Source of the DNA: Streptomyces lunaelactis
Lineage (GTDB): Bacteria > Actinomycetota > Actinomycetes > Streptomycetales > Streptomycetaceae
DNA: 64,000 nt
Assembly (NCBI RefSeq): GCF_003054555.1
Contig: NZ_CP026304.1
Location: 186,001-250,000, forward strand
Direction of reading: 5' to 3'
Part shown: one piece after another, positions 35,422-43,938 of the stretch
Layout: each line of letters opens with the position of its first letter
How positions within the stretch are numbered: position 1 is the stretch's first letter
The notes under the pieces: generated by a model
Seen by the model: the letters and a program-made list of their open reading frames with translations, nothing else
What the model was told of the DNA's origin: nothing
Database searches by the model: none
Program-made: the position numbers and the translations under genes

Positions 35422-36420
35422 TCAGCGGGCGGCGTCGGCGAGTGAGAGGAGCAGGTGGGCCGATTCGGGGTGGTAGAAGTCGGAGTGGGCTCCGCCGGTG
35501 AGCCGGCTGCCGTCCAGAAAGCGGTGGCTGGCGTTGACGTTGAGCAGTCGTACGTCTCGCGGAAAGTCGTAGGGCGCCTTCACCTCGTGTAGCGGCAGCT
35601 CCTGGAGGTGTTCGGCGGGACCGGTCGCGCCGAGGTAGCCGATGGCATCTTGCCGTTTCTCGGTGCGGCGGTGCCAGAACCCCAGGGCCGTGTCGGCGGG
35701 TGAAAACGTCATGGCGACAGGTGCGTTGAGCACGTTCGCGCCGAGAATGTTGGCATAAGGCCTGTGGAGGAAGGAGTCCGCGGGCAATGCGGCCTGGAAG
35801 AGGGTCAGGCTGTCGAGGGTCCAGGGGTAGGCGCGGTCCCTCCAGGACCAGGACAAGGTGTCGGGTCCCCCGTGGGCCAGGCGCACGGTTGCTTCCAGAA
35901 TGCCGTGGAGCAGGAACCGGCTGCCGAACGAGTGGCCGACGCAGTGGAGGTATTGCCCGTAGGCGCCGGCGAGGACATCGGGGCCGGGCTCGGGCAGTTC
36001 GCGGTGCGCATTGAAGTAGCCGAGAACCGCGCCCAGGACCCGGGGCACTTGGCCGGTGAGGGACATCGTGGCGGTCCGGTCGCGGATGGTCCGGTAGCCC
36101 CAGGGCAGCGGGGAGCTGCGCGAGGGCCAGCGCACGCCGACGTACTGCGGCCGGAAGCCATGGATCCGCGGGTAGGCGTGAGGCTGCTGCGCCATCACGC
36201 TTTCCACCAGGTCGAACAGGGTCTGTGCATCGTCCTGGGCTTCCAGCGCGCTGGTCCGCCAGCCGTGGACGTAGAGGAAGATGTCGGTGGTGTCCTCGCG
36301 TAGTCGCAGATGGCTTTCCAGGACCGCGGGGATGTCGTCGGGGGGGACGGGAGTGCGGCTGCGGGGGTGGAGCAGCCGCCCCTGGGCGTCAAGGTCGATC
36401 AGGTCAACGTTGGCATTCAC
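35422..36420 (-). CDS. Alpha/beta hydrolase of the caspase/CHAT operon
   Basis: GTG 36420 overlaps the stop of the upstream CHAT gene as GTGA, so translation is coupled; 332 residues. The core has an oxyanion-type 'DIFLYVHGWRTS', the nucleophile elbow 'LHCVGHSFGSRFLLHGI' (Ser) and a late His in 'GGAHSDFYHPESAHLLL'. This fits a serine hydrolase, perhaps a lipase or esterase related to DUF900-type proteins. No signal peptide, so it acts in the cytoplasm or at the inner membrane. As last gene behind two caspase-fold proteins it is a plausible lethal effector or protease substrate; that role is inference. Confidence 0.78.
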   Translation of the reverse strand: MNANVDLIDLDAQGRLLHPRSRTPVPPDDIPAVLESHLRLREDTTDIFLYVHGWRTSALEAQDDAQTLFDLVESVMAQQPHAYPRIHGFRPQYVGVRWPSRSSPLPWGYRTIRDRTATMSLTGQVPRVLGAVLGYFNAHRELPEPGPDVLAGAYGQYLHCVGHSFGSRFLLHGILEATVRLAHGGPDTLSWSWRDRAYPWTLDSLTLFQAALPADSFLHRPYANILGANVLNAPVAMTFSPADTALGFWHRRTEKRQDAIGYLGATGPAEHLQELPLHEVKAPYDFPRDVRLLNVNASHRFLDGSRLTGGAHSDFYHPESAHLLLSLADAAR

Positions 36421-37730
36421 GGTCGTCGTTCGCTCTCTGCTTCGTCGACTAAACAGTTGTCGATGCCGCGGACGAGGGTGAACACCAGGCCCAGCGGGGT
36501 GGCGTGCTGAAGGATGAACTCTTGGGTGAGGTGGCGCGCCACGGGGGCTGCGCACTCTCCCTTGAAGAACTCTTCGAAGAACCGGCAGGCGAACTTGCTG
36601 CCGAAGGACGTGTTGACTTCGACTTGGGGGCCGATTAGGCAGCCGACACCGAGGTTGAACAGCGGGCGCGCCAGCCCCTCATGGAGATACATTCCGGCGC
36701 GGCCGCCTTCGCAGACCATCATGAAACATAAGGGGTCGGGGAGCCGTATGTCTCGGTGTGATGCCCATTGTTGCAGGTCGGAGGCATAGATTGGTTTGTT
36801 GTCGCTGAGGGTGACCTGGGCCTGTTCGTCGCCTCTGCGGCCGGGGCGTTTGCCTGTGCCGTGGCCGGCGAAGACGAGGATGTGGTCGGCGCAGTCCGGT
36901 TCGGTGAGAGCTTCGGCTGTCTCCGCTTTGGTGGTCCGCTCGGCGGGGTCTGCGTGGGTTTCCACGATGTTGCGGACCGGCCGCAGCGGGCAGCCGTCCT
37001 CCTGGTCGTCTGGTTTTTGCAGGCGCAGGTCGAAGTGGAGTCCGGCCTTGGGCCGTTCGGCGCCGTGGCTGATGAAGGGGGTGTAGTCGTCGACCGGGCC
37101 CAGACAGTGCTCGATGAGGTGGGTGTAGCCGAGGAACCCCGGCCATTCGGCGGCTGTGCCGGCGCGCAGCAGGCGCGTGTCGGGGGCGGGGGGCAGGTAG
37201 AGCATGCCCCAGGGCACGAACAGGTCCGCAGAGGTGACGGTGATGGTCTGTGGGCCGCTGCGTAACGCTTTCGAAAGGGCCTTCTCCAGGCGGGTCAGCC
37301 CCTGGTCGCCGCCGTGGAAGAGCAACCGGTACAGGGCGTCACCGGCCACAGCGAGTTCCTTGCCCACCTCGTCGAGCAACACACTGGCCCTCTCTGGTCC
37401 CAGCGTTTGGACGGGCAGGCTTTCGTAGGTGTACTGCCGGGGTGCGTGCTCGTGCCACACGACCGCCTGCAGCCACCGCTCGTGGAGTCTGCCCACGGCC
37501 GCGGATATGTCTTCCCGGCTCAGCCTCAGTAATCCGCTCAGCTGCGCGTTGCCGTCGTAGGGCAGTGCGGGGCCGTAGGCGCTCACCCGGAAGGTGCCGT
37601 CGTGCGCGTCGTCGAAGTTGAGGAAAATGGAGCGGGGCTGCAGCGCTCCGGGCAGCGAGCGCGGCAGCCGCGCCAGCTCTCCGAACGAGTCGCTTTCCAG
37701 GGTGAAGTCGAGTTCGATGTCACTTGCCAT
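36417..37730 (-). CDS. CHAT-domain caspase-like protease
   Basis: 437 residues from ATG 37730, two bases after the stop of the double-caspase gene. The C-terminal CHAT domain carries the catalytic dyad: His290 in 'HILVFAGHGTG' and Cys340 in 'CFMMVCEGGRAG'. The N-terminal ~160 residues are unassigned and may bind a partner. CHAT proteases cut protein targets after activation in regulated cell-death systems; the hydrolase and the double-caspase protein in the same operon are the obvious candidate partners. The dyad is intact. Confidence 0.85.
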   Translation of the reverse strand: MASDIELDFTLESDSFGELARLPRSLPGALQPRSIFLNFDDAHDGTFRVSAYGPALPYDGNAQLSGLLRLSREDISAAVGRLHERWLQAVVWHEHAPRQYTYESLPVQTLGPERASVLLDEVGKELAVAGDALYRLLFHGGDQGLTRLEKALSKALRSGPQTITVTSADLFVPWGMLYLPPAPDTRLLRAGTAAEWPGFLGYTHLIEHCLGPVDDYTPFISHGAERPKAGLHFDLRLQKPDDQEDGCPLRPVRNIVETHADPAERTTKAETAEALTEPDCADHILVFAGHGTGKRPGRRGDEQAQVTLSDNKPIYASDLQQWASHRDIRLPDPLCFMMVCEGGRAGMYLHEGLARPLFNLGVGCLIGPQVEVNTSFGSKFACRFFEEFFKGECAAPVARHLTQEFILQHATPLGLVFTLVRGIDNCLVDEAESERRP

Positions 37731-37732
37731 GG

Positions 37733-39838
37733 TCAGTGATCCGCACCGTCCCCACCGGACACCGCCAGAACGCTCTTGATCTGCTGGATCACCGCGCCGT
37801 CCGCGCTGCGCACGACGTCGATGCGCAGGGTCACCGGGTCCTGGGAGCGGGGGGTGATCCTGAAGTCTTCCGGCGGTGTACCGCTGTCGTCGGTGAGCCG
37901 GGTGTGAATGACCGACGGGTTGACCTTCGCGCTGCCGGCGCCGATGCGCAGGGTGATGTCCAGTGGGGACGTCTCAGAGGCATCAACGCCGGGACGCACC
38001 CTCCACTCCTCATCCAGCGGCTGGTAGTTGAACGTCACCCGGAAGTGCCGGCCCACGCGCAGCGGCAGTGACCCGTCCGCGACCCGCAGCTGCGCGCGGT
38101 GGCGGCGGTGCACCGTGCGGCGCGGGGCACCGCCCTCGGAAGCCGTGCGTGTGGCAGCGGGAGGCGCGGCGGGTACGGCTGCGGGCGCATCAGCACGGGA
38201 GGTGCGCCCCCGAGTCTGCGGCACAGTGCTCTGCCTTACCGGTCTCTCCTCGAGGTCCGGCCCCGGCGAGGTCCAGCCAGGCTCGTCCGACAGGGGGCTG
38301 TCCCAGATCGATGACAGGATCGACCCGGGACGCGGGAGGAGGCCGGTACTGTTGCGCAGCAGGCGCATCCAGTGCTCCATGGGGCCTGAGTCGTCGAGGC
38401 ACCGAATCGCCGCGCCGGGAAAGTCGAAGAGCCACTGCGGTGTCTCGCGCATCGCAGTATCCAGTGCCCACTCTGGCCCCCATCGTACGAGGCAGTTGTC
38501 CTGCTGCCCCCGGGTCTCCAGACCGCTTTCTTGGCTTCGTCGCCGTTGGCTTGCGGTGTTCAGCCACTCGACCATCAGTCTGCTGAAACCGGGGCGCTGC
38601 TCGGAATGTAAGAACCCTGGTGTCAGGCGAGACAGCGCGGTTGAGGGGTTTACGGAACAGACATCGAGCATCATCACCACGCGCTCGGCGTGCGTTTTGC
38701 GGAGGTCGTTCACGAGGTCGCTGACCAGGACGGTTTCGTCGTCAGCGAGGTACACCGCGAGATCGAGTTTGCGCCCGGAGCTGCGGACCGTGCCGTGGCC
38801 GGCCATATACAGCAGCACCAGGTTCTGGCCCTGCTCGGTCAAGTCCTCAACCGCGCTGAGCAGCCCATGGCGCGAGGGGGGATCGCTGAGCAGGGACGTG
38901 CTGCGGGAGGTGAACCCGCAGTGGCTGCCGAGCAGCGCGTCATACACCGTGGCCGCGTCGGCGGCAGGGTCGTAGAACTGGTGGGAGCTGGTGTCCTTGG
39001 CACGGGCTCGGGGGCTTCCGGCCACGGCGAGGGCGTACCGGGAGAGCGCCAGCTCCATCGCCGCGTGCCGGCGTGTCGGCAGCCCTTCTCCTGGCCCCGC
39101 AGCGCGCTTCGTCTGGATGGAGGCCGCCAGCGGGCGCTGAAACCGTTTCGCGTTGCGCAGCATCGGGCGCAGGTAGCCGCTGCTACGCAAAGACGCGGCG
39201 AGCAGGCGGTGCAGCCCGGGCAGTGCCATCGCTTCGTGGTGTGCGACGGGAGAGGACCGAAGGAGTAAGGCCAGTTGCTGAGTGAACACCGAAGGAGCGT
39301 GGCTGTTGACGGCGAACCCGAGCGGTGAGGCGCCGACCGACGACAGGACGGCGACCCCCGCCCTGCTCAGTCGGTCGATCTCGCGCCGCACCACACGGGT
39401 GCTGTAGGGCTCGTTTCCCGGATCGTCCGAAGCAAGACACGTGTCGAGGATCAGCAGACGGTCCTGGTCTCGGCTCCCGGACCGTGTCATCGCCCGCGCG
39501 AGGTCATAGGCCGGCAGCCAGTGTGCGGGGGCACCACGGGATCCGGGCGTCAGGGCTAACTGCAGCGATCCGTCCCTGGCTAACCGGCAATGGCCGGTCC
39601 AGTACACCAGTAACCCGTCGTCGGAGGACGAGATCTCTTCCACTCGCCCGAGTACGTCCGTCGCGGAGTCTGGGACCATCGTGTGGCATGTCTCGGGATT
39701 CACACCGGCCGCCAGCGGATCCGTCAAGGCTCTTGCCAGCGCCGACGCGTTCTGCCGGGCTCCCTGGGGCAGCGGCGAGTGCGGGCCGGCTTCGTACCCG
39801 CCCTGGACCAGCAAATGCTGCGTCACATACGGCGCCAC
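37733..39838 (-). CDS. Protein with two caspase-like domains and a C-terminal beta domain
   Basis: A 701-residue product from ATG/GTG-type start at 39838. First caspase domain: His83 in 'GLLVYWTGHCRLA' and Cys134 in 'LLILDTCLASDD'. Second: His348 in 'LVLLYMAGHGTVRS' and Cys394 in 'VVMMLDVCSVNP'. Each follows the peptidase C14 order, with a hydrophobic strand before each residue. A Pro/Ala-rich linker (~555-600) leads to a beta-rich C-terminal domain ('PLRVGRHFRVTFNYQPLDEE', 'DITLRIGAGSAKV'). It heads a tight three-gene operon with CHAT and hydrolase genes. It is presumed to be an initiator or sensor protease; tandem caspase domains in one prokaryotic chain are unusual. Confidence 0.82.
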   Translation of the reverse strand: MAPYVTQHLLVQGGYEAGPHSPLPQGARQNASALARALTDPLAAGVNPETCHTMVPDSATDVLGRVEEISSSDDGLLVYWTGHCRLARDGSLQLALTPGSRGAPAHWLPAYDLARAMTRSGSRDQDRLLILDTCLASDDPGNEPYSTRVVRREIDRLSRAGVAVLSSVGASPLGFAVNSHAPSVFTQQLALLLRSSPVAHHEAMALPGLHRLLAASLRSSGYLRPMLRNAKRFQRPLAASIQTKRAAGPGEGLPTRRHAAMELALSRYALAVAGSPRARAKDTSSHQFYDPAADAATVYDALLGSHCGFTSRSTSLLSDPPSRHGLLSAVEDLTEQGQNLVLLYMAGHGTVRSSGRKLDLAVYLADDETVLVSDLVNDLRKTHAERVVMMLDVCSVNPSTALSRLTPGFLHSEQRPGFSRLMVEWLNTASQRRRSQESGLETRGQQDNCLVRWGPEWALDTAMRETPQWLFDFPGAAIRCLDDSGPMEHWMRLLRNSTGLLPRPGSILSSIWDSPLSDEPGWTSPGPDLEERPVRQSTVPQTRGRTSRADAPAAVPAAPPAATRTASEGGAPRRTVHRRHRAQLRVADGSLPLRVGRHFRVTFNYQPLDEEWRVRPGVDASETSPLDITLRIGAGSAKVNPSVIHTRLTDDSGTPPEDFRITPRSQDPVTLRIDVVRSADGAVIQQIKSVLAVSGGDGADH

Positions 39839-40120
39839 CGGACTCCCCCTCGCTATCCGCGCACATCAGATTCGATGGTAGTCGTAACTACCCCACGCCG
39901 ACGCTGAGTTGCGCTCCAAAGGCTCGCCATCGGACGCCGGTCAGGCCATATCCGGATTCCGCCGTTCATCGCGGTGGTGTCTTCGCCGCCACCGCCGCAC
40001 GAGACGCCCACGCTGCTCCGGCGGGTCACAGTTAGCATCCAACGTCTTGACGACTGGGCAGGCGCACCAGCGCGCCCGCCCAGCCCCGAGCACTCACCCG
40101 TATAGAAGGAAGATGTCTCT

Positions 40121-42097
40121 GTGAGCGCTGCTGACTCTGGCGGTCGGGTTTTGCCTGCCCGTCCCGGTGACCCGTCCAGGGTCGGCCCCTACCGGATCAT
40201 CGGCCGTCTCGGTGCGGGCGGCATGGGGGCTGTCCATGCGGGCCTCGACCCGGCCGGGGTGCGGGTCGCGGTCAAGGTCATCCATGCCGCTCAGGCCGAG
40301 GATCCTGAGTTCAGGGCCCGGTTCCGCCGTGAGGTACAGCTCTCCGCCCGGGTGCAAGGCCCTTGCCTGATACCGCTTCTGGCCGCCGACCCCGAGGCCG
40401 CCGCCTCGTGGCTGGCGACCGAGTACGCCCCAGGCCCGACCTTGAACCAGCACCTGTCCGAACACGGTCCGCTCACGGGCGGCATGCTGTATGCGTTCGC
40501 GGCCGGTACCGCGCATGCCTTGGCCGCGATCCACAAGGCAGGTGTCGTGCACCGGGACGTGAAACCGCAGAACGTCATCCTCACCCCGGCTGGACCCCGC
40601 GTGCTGGACTTCGGTATCGCCCACGCCGCCGACGGCACCAGCGTGACCCGAACCGGCGTCATGACCGGCACACCGGGCTGGATCAGCCCCGAGCACTACC
40701 GCACCGGCACCGCAGGACCAGCCGGGGACATGTTCGCCTGGGGCGCTCTCCTCGCCTACGCGGCCACCGGACGGCTCCTGTTCGGGACCGGTGCCCCCGA
40801 CGTGGTCGCCTACCGCGTCATGTCCGGTGACCCGGACCTCGACGGTGTTCCGGCAGACCTGCAGGAGATCGTGGAGAAGGCCCTGGCGAAGGATCCCGAG
40901 GAGCGGATCAGCGCCATCTCCGCCGCTGAGGAGTGCTCGCTGCTCCTCGCCTCCCAGGCCACAGAGGTCATACCTGTCGAGGGTGCCGGGCTGGAGCCGA
41001 CCATGGTTGGCGATCTCGTCGCCGCCGCGTGGGACATGCCCACCCTGGATGACCCGTCTTGGCAAGTATCCGCCAGGCGACGCAAGGGCCGCACCGGGGC
41101 CGTGCTCATCGGCGCCGCTGCCCTGGGCGGGGCGCTCGTCGGCGGTCTCCTCTCCCAAACAGACAGCGCCCCCAAGAAGAGCAACCCGACAGCCGGTTCT
41201 GCCTCCCGCCCCAGCCCGGCTGCGGACATGGCGAGCGGCACGCCCTCAGCTGTCCGGAGCGACGGCCAAAACGGTGCGACGAAGGCCGATTCAGGAGAAG
41301 CGTCCCTCGCCACGTGGAAGGAATCCCGGCCGGCCCGGACCCCTGCCGAGAACGACGCCCCCGGCGCGATGGGGACAGGGGCTTGGCTCGACCCTGTCGC
41401 CTACCCAGACATGGACCGCACCATCACCTTCCATGAATCCAGGGGGGAGGTGTACATCGCGACAAGCGGCCAGGAACTGCCCTCGGTGGCGGTGCAAGAG
41501 GTCGCCGAGACAGTCTGCCTGGGTTTGCAGGACCTCGTCCGTTCCTACCCCGACTCCCCCTACAGCAAGTACGTGGTGGTGGACACGGCTCGCAAGGGCG
41601 GGCCCGGCATCGTGTGGGAGGACAACTTCCGCACCAACACTGCATGCGCCGCGTCCATCCAGGACCGCAGCTCACCCGGTGTGGGACAGGACTCCTGGTG
41701 GCAGCCGACCGAGTTGGGCCTGGAGCAAGCGCAGATCCCCAGCACGGACAACGACGAGATCCGTGTGGCCGGAGAAACGGCCAGCGGCGTCATCTCCGCG
41801 TGGCAGGGCAACTCCCGCATCCGCAACGACCCCAACTGGCTTGACCACCACAACATGTCCGTCGGTTTCGCCCCCGACGAGGCCGTGATGTACGTGTGGG
41901 CCAAAAAGCCCGAATGGGACCAGACAACGCGAGAAAAGTGGGCAAAGACCGCCTCCGACGTAGCCTGCCAAGCAGTCCTCACCGAGTCCCACGCCCGCAA
42001 AGAGTGGCGCTACGCGCAGTACGCGGTCGCCGTCACCGGTAGTGAAGGAAGCGAAGACTTCCTACGCTGGGGCTCTGCCGGGAGCTGCGCAGGCTGA
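40121..42097 (+). CDS. Hanks-type Ser/Thr protein kinase with membrane segment and extracytoplasmic domain
   Basis: 658 residues. Kinase domain ~20-280 is complete: 'GRLGAGGMGAVHAG' (P-loop), Lys52 in VAVKVIH, 'HRDVKPQNVIL' (catalytic loop), 'DFGIAHA', 'GTPGWISPEHYR'. A transmembrane helix lies near 325-345 ('GAVLIGAAALGGALVGGLLS'). After a disordered Ser/Pro/Ala linker, the extracytoplasmic part (~425-658) is beta-rich with paired Cys residues, and lacks PASTA repeats. The kinase reads away from the caspase operon across a 282-bp shared region. It could sense an external signal; control of the caspase operon is a possibility, not shown. Confidence 0.93.
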   Translation: MSAADSGGRVLPARPGDPSRVGPYRIIGRLGAGGMGAVHAGLDPAGVRVAVKVIHAAQAEDPEFRARFRREVQLSARVQGPCLIPLLAADPEAAASWLATEYAPGPTLNQHLSEHGPLTGGMLYAFAAGTAHALAAIHKAGVVHRDVKPQNVILTPAGPRVLDFGIAHAADGTSVTRTGVMTGTPGWISPEHYRTGTAGPAGDMFAWGALLAYAATGRLLFGTGAPDVVAYRVMSGDPDLDGVPADLQEIVEKALAKDPEERISAISAAEECSLLLASQATEVIPVEGAGLEPTMVGDLVAAAWDMPTLDDPSWQVSARRRKGRTGAVLIGAAALGGALVGGLLSQTDSAPKKSNPTAGSASRPSPAADMASGTPSAVRSDGQNGATKADSGEASLATWKESRPARTPAENDAPGAMGTGAWLDPVAYPDMDRTITFHESRGEVYIATSGQELPSVAVQEVAETVCLGLQDLVRSYPDSPYSKYVVVDTARKGGPGIVWEDNFRTNTACAASIQDRSSPGVGQDSWWQPTELGLEQAQIPSTDNDEIRVAGETASGVISAWQGNSRIRNDPNWLDHHNMSVGFAPDEAVMYVWAKKPEWDQTTREKWAKTASDVACQAVLTESHARKEWRYAQYAVAVTGSEGSEDFLRWGSAGSCAG

Positions 42098-42311
42098 AGC
42101 CACACGCCGACAAGGCCGGGGCGGATCGGCTGACAGGCACCGTCCGCACCACCTGCAGTAGAGCTGCTCCCTGCCGAGCATGACAGGTCTCAGTGCGTCG
42201 TGGCAAAGGGAGTCCGTGTTCGATGAGCAGGGGCTTCTTCGTGTGCAGGGCGTGATCGCGGAGGGTTGGGGCCAGGCAGCGGACGGCTTGTTGTTGATCG
42301 AGGAGGGTGCG

Positions 42312-42878
42312 ATGCCGTCGGTGCTGGGGTTGATGGAACGGCGTGAGGCGCGGGCGAGGCAGGAGCTGGGGTCCTGGACGGAGGTCCTGGAGCAGGCTCA
42401 GGCGGAGGTGGATGCCGCGCGGGAGCGAGTCGAGCGGGCCCGGGTGGGGCGTGAGGAGCTCGTGTCGGTGCTGGCCGAGGAGAGCGCGGTGAATACGCCG
42501 GTTTCCGTGCCGTCTGGTGGTGAGGCGGCTGCCGCTGGGGGATCGAGCGGCTCCGGCGCGGTGTATGGCGAGCGGCCGCCGGTGTGGCGGTCGGGCATGG
42601 GTGAGGAGGTGCTCAGCGGCCTCTATCGGGAGGTGTTCGCCGCGGTGGTGGCCGCTTCGGGGCCGGTGAGCGGGGTGGAGCTGACGCGCGTGGTGGGCCG
42701 GGAGGCGGAGATCAAGAACGAGGTGGAGAAGATCCGTCACCGTGCCTACGCGCTGGAGAAGCGGGGCTGGCTGCTGCGGGAGAAGAACGGACGGTTCATG
42801 CCCGCGCCCGGGGCCGTCGGCCGGAACGCTTCTCCGGCCAGCGCGGGGCATCGCCGGCCATCTGGCGCGACAGCCTGA
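42312..42878 (+). CDS. IS-borne coiled-coil / winged-helix accessory protein (copy 2)
   Basis: ATG 42312 lies 5 bases after AGGAGG and gives 188 residues starting MPSVLGLMERRE, matching the copy-1 start; the frame upstream crosses the IS end and is not used. Residues ~5-60 form a charged coiled-coil helix ('EQAQAEVDAARERVERARVG'). The C-terminal part is winged-helix-like ('VSGVELTRVVGREAEIKNEV', 'ALEKRGWLLREKNGRFMP'). Its last 83 bp overlap the transposase gene tail to tail. Conservation in two elements supports a real function, presumably DNA binding linked to transposition. Confidence 0.74.
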   Translation: MPSVLGLMERREARARQELGSWTEVLEQAQAEVDAARERVERARVGREELVSVLAEESAVNTPVSVPSGGEAAAAGGSSGSGAVYGERPPVWRSGMGEEVLSGLYREVFAAVVAASGPVSGVELTRVVGREAEIKNEVEKIRHRAYALEKRGWLLREKNGRFMPAPGAVGRNASPASAGHRRPSGATA

Positions 42879-43752
42879 TCGTGGCTGCCCACCACACCAT
42901 CTGCTGGTGGTGATCGGGGCGGCGTTCGTGGTCGCGGTTGAGGCGGCGTGAGCGGGAGAGCCAGCTCAGCGTTCGCTCCACGACCCACCTGCGGGCCAGT
43001 ACGACAAATCCGCGTTGTCCATCGGATCGGCGCACGACCTCGATCCGGACTCCGTGACGGGCGAACGCCTTCGCCAGCGCCGGACCCTGGTAGGCGCTGT
43101 CGACCCACACCAGTTTCAGCAGCCGGCCCGGCTGCTCCATGAACGTCTCCAGCAGTGCGGGGGCGGCCTTGGAGTCGTGCACATCGGCCGTGGTCACGGT
43201 CACCTCCAGGAGCAGGCCCTCCGTGTCGGTCAGGATGTGACGCTTGCGCCCGTCACGTGACTTGCCGCCGTCGTATCCGCGACTGTCCTCGCCGACGGTC
43301 TCGGAGGCGTCCACCGACTGACTGTCGATGATTCCCGCACTGGGCTCGGCGTTGCGGCCTGCGCGCTCCCTCGCCGAACGTCGCAGGCGTTCGTACAGCT
43401 CACGCACGTAGTCGTAGGACCGCCAGCGGCGGAAGAAGTCGTAGACCGCCCGCCAGTACGGGAAATCGACCGGCAGAGCCGTCCACTTCACGCCGTTGTC
43501 GACGAGGTAGCGCACCGCGTCAAGCATCTCGCGGTGGCAAAACGCCTCCGGACGCCCGCCCAGCTTGAGGAGCCACGCCGGCACCGGCATCGCGGCGCGG
43601 ACCTCGGCCCACTCCGCATCCGTCATGTCACTGGGATAGCAGCCTGCCCGCCGTCCCGGAGCGATCGAACCGAACCGGTGCACGTAGCAGTCACACCCAG
43701 GGGTGACCGCGGTGGACGCATGCGCAGAGATACTGCTCAACTGATCAGGCAA
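42796..43752 (-). CDS. IS5-family DDE transposase (copy 2)
   Basis: The TTG start at 43752 (318 residues) is chosen because it sits 4 bases after AAGGAAG and matches the copy-1 leader, including the 'CDCYVHRFGS' segment. Upstream in-frame ATG at 43797 would add 15 residues. 'MTDAEWAEVRAAMPVPAWLL' and 'VRYLVDNGVKWTALP' precede the DDE core: 'AGIIDSQSVDASE', 'KLVWVDSAYQG', 'LNRDHERRPD'. It is full length with no stops and probably active. Confidence 0.9.
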   Translation of the reverse strand: MPDQLSSISAHASTAVTPGCDCYVHRFGSIAPGRRAGCYPSDMTDAEWAEVRAAMPVPAWLLKLGGRPEAFCHREMLDAVRYLVDNGVKWTALPVDFPYWRAVYDFFRRWRSYDYVRELYERLRRSARERAGRNAEPSAGIIDSQSVDASETVGEDSRGYDGGKSRDGRKRHILTDTEGLLLEVTVTTADVHDSKAAPALLETFMEQPGRLLKLVWVDSAYQGPALAKAFARHGVRIEVVRRSDGQRGFVVLARRWVVERTLSWLSRSRRLNRDHERRPDHHQQMVWWAATIRLSRQMAGDAPRWPEKRSGRRPRARA

Positions 43753-43807
43753 CGGGCTTCCTTGGTCGTGCTGGTGTCGTAACCGCGTCACTGCCAAGGG
43801 GCCCGTT
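43751..43807 (-). promoter_or_regulatory. Hairpin burying start region of IS5 copy-2 transposase
   Basis: On the minus strand AACGGGCCCCTTGG (43807-43794) pairs with CCAAGGAAGCCCGTT (43765-43751), with one bulge. The second arm includes the ribosome binding site AAGGAAG and most of the TTG start. It is the counterpart of the hairpin at 5177-5231, although the base sequence differs. Confidence 0.65.
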
Positions 43808-43938
43808 CTCTCATGCCCGCGACCGCACCCGAACCTCCGTCCAGATGATCACCCGCTGCCGCTCGAACAAGATCCGGTTTGCCACAACGCACTAACAATT
43901 CCCGGTGAGCAAACGCAGGTTCCTGCCAGACTCCGCTC

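Larger units (their letters stand above)
42193..43892 (-). mobile_element. IS5-family insertion sequence with two convergent genes (copy 2)
   Basis: About 1700 bp. Left end GTGCGTCGTGGCAAA (42193) and inverted right end GTGCGTTGTGGCAAA (to 43892) differ at one base. Flanks are TCA (42190-42192) and TAA (43893-43895): both fit TNA targets but do not match each other. Contents and layout equal those of copy 1 (transposase, convergent accessory gene, start-site hairpin), yet the proteins are clearly diverged, so the two are separate elements of one subgroup. Confidence 0.82.
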
